Positions 5,434-5,529 of a stretch of 5,529 bases of DNA are shown here, in pieces; position 1 is the stretch's first letter, and each line of letters starts with the position of its first letter. Source of the stretch: Hadesarchaea archaeon DG-33 (lineage in GTDB: Archaea > Hadarchaeota > Hadarchaeia > Hadarchaeales > Hadarchaeaceae); assembly GCA_001515185.1 (NCBI GenBank), contig LQHI01000047.1, forward strand, positions 1 to 5,529, given 5' to 3'. The position numbers and the translations under genes are program-made. The notes under the pieces are model-generated. The model searched no databases. It saw only the letters and a list, made by a program, of their open reading frames with translations, and was not told where the DNA came from.

Positions 5434-5529
5434 TCACTTGCCAACATAGTCCAGCCAGAATTCGTACTTAGACTCCTTTCCGCGGACAGTATTGAAGAAT
5501 ATGCGTTGAAGCTTCTCCGTGATCGGCCC
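5434..5529 (-). CDS. ilvE: Branched-chain amino acid aminotransferase, C-terminal 31 residues (cut by window edge)
   Basis: The minus strand stays open from the right edge to a TGA at 5434-5436. The tail reads GPITEKLQRIFF, then NTVRGKESKYEFWLDYVGK. The order GPIT-x3-Q-x3-FF-x-x-VRG-x5-Y-x-x-WL is the typical end of class IV branched-chain aminotransferases (IlvE), which move amino groups between glutamate and the 2-oxo acids of valine, leucine and isoleucine using pyridoxal phosphate in the cytoplasm. The catalytic Lys and cofactor-binding residues lie outside the window, so activity cannot be judged, and another class IV member is possible though less likely. The next gene on the same strand starts 72 bases further on with its own promoter and ribosome-binding site, so the two are probably separate units. 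Confidence 0.75.
   Translation of the reverse strand, partial: GPITEKLQRIFFNTVRGKESKYEFWLDYVGK

Overview
The window looks archaeal. The evidence is a UPF0282/COG2248 metallo-beta-lactamase-fold protein, an archaeal-type Trm5 fragment, a 67-residue zinc-ribbon protein, TTTAAA-like TATA boxes about 25-30 bases before gene starts, a start codon with almost no leader, and one perfect GGAGGTGA ribosome-binding site. GC content is moderate. I cannot name the lineage from the sequence; an uncultivated thermophilic or sediment archaeon is a guess.

Layout from right to left, because most genes are on the minus strand. At 5434-5529 is the last 31 residues of a branched-chain aminotransferase (IlvE-like). 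At 4563-5361 is a membrane-anchored, exported protein with an Ig-like/anchor-type domain and a YfaP/DUF2135-type domain. Its reading frame is broken by one base at a TTTTGGGG run just after the membrane segment. On the plus strand, 4225-4428 encodes a small two-knuckle zinc ribbon, followed with an ATGA overlap by a 47-residue ORF (4425-4568) that runs tail-to-tail into the DUF2135 gene. Between 4154 and 4224 a 71-base divergent promoter with a palindromic TATA element separates the zinc ribbon from the minus-strand pair UPF0282 hydrolase (3104-4153) and AmmeMemoRadiSam radical SAM enzyme AmrS (2013-3077).

After a 119-base intergenic gap with its own promoter comes an ABC exporter unit: ATPase (1171-1893), then permease (341-1174, TTG start, overlap of 4 bases). 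Closely downstream is the beginning of the tRNA m1G37 methyltransferase Trm5 (1-296, cut by the window edge). Two genes that lack an intact open frame of ordinary size, the Trm5 fragment and the IlvE tail, were recognised by translating the window edges directly.

How the genes may work together: UPF0282 and AmrS are probably co-transcribed (26-base gap), but the other AmmeMemoRadiSam partners (AMMECR1 and Memo) are not in the window. The ABC pair is a two-component exporter, and Trm5 may ride on its transcript. I see no CRISPR, mobile element, tRNA or rRNA. The most unusual points are the frameshifted exported protein, the symmetric divergent promoter, and the coupled small ORF with a faint resemblance to the first half of an Alba fold.
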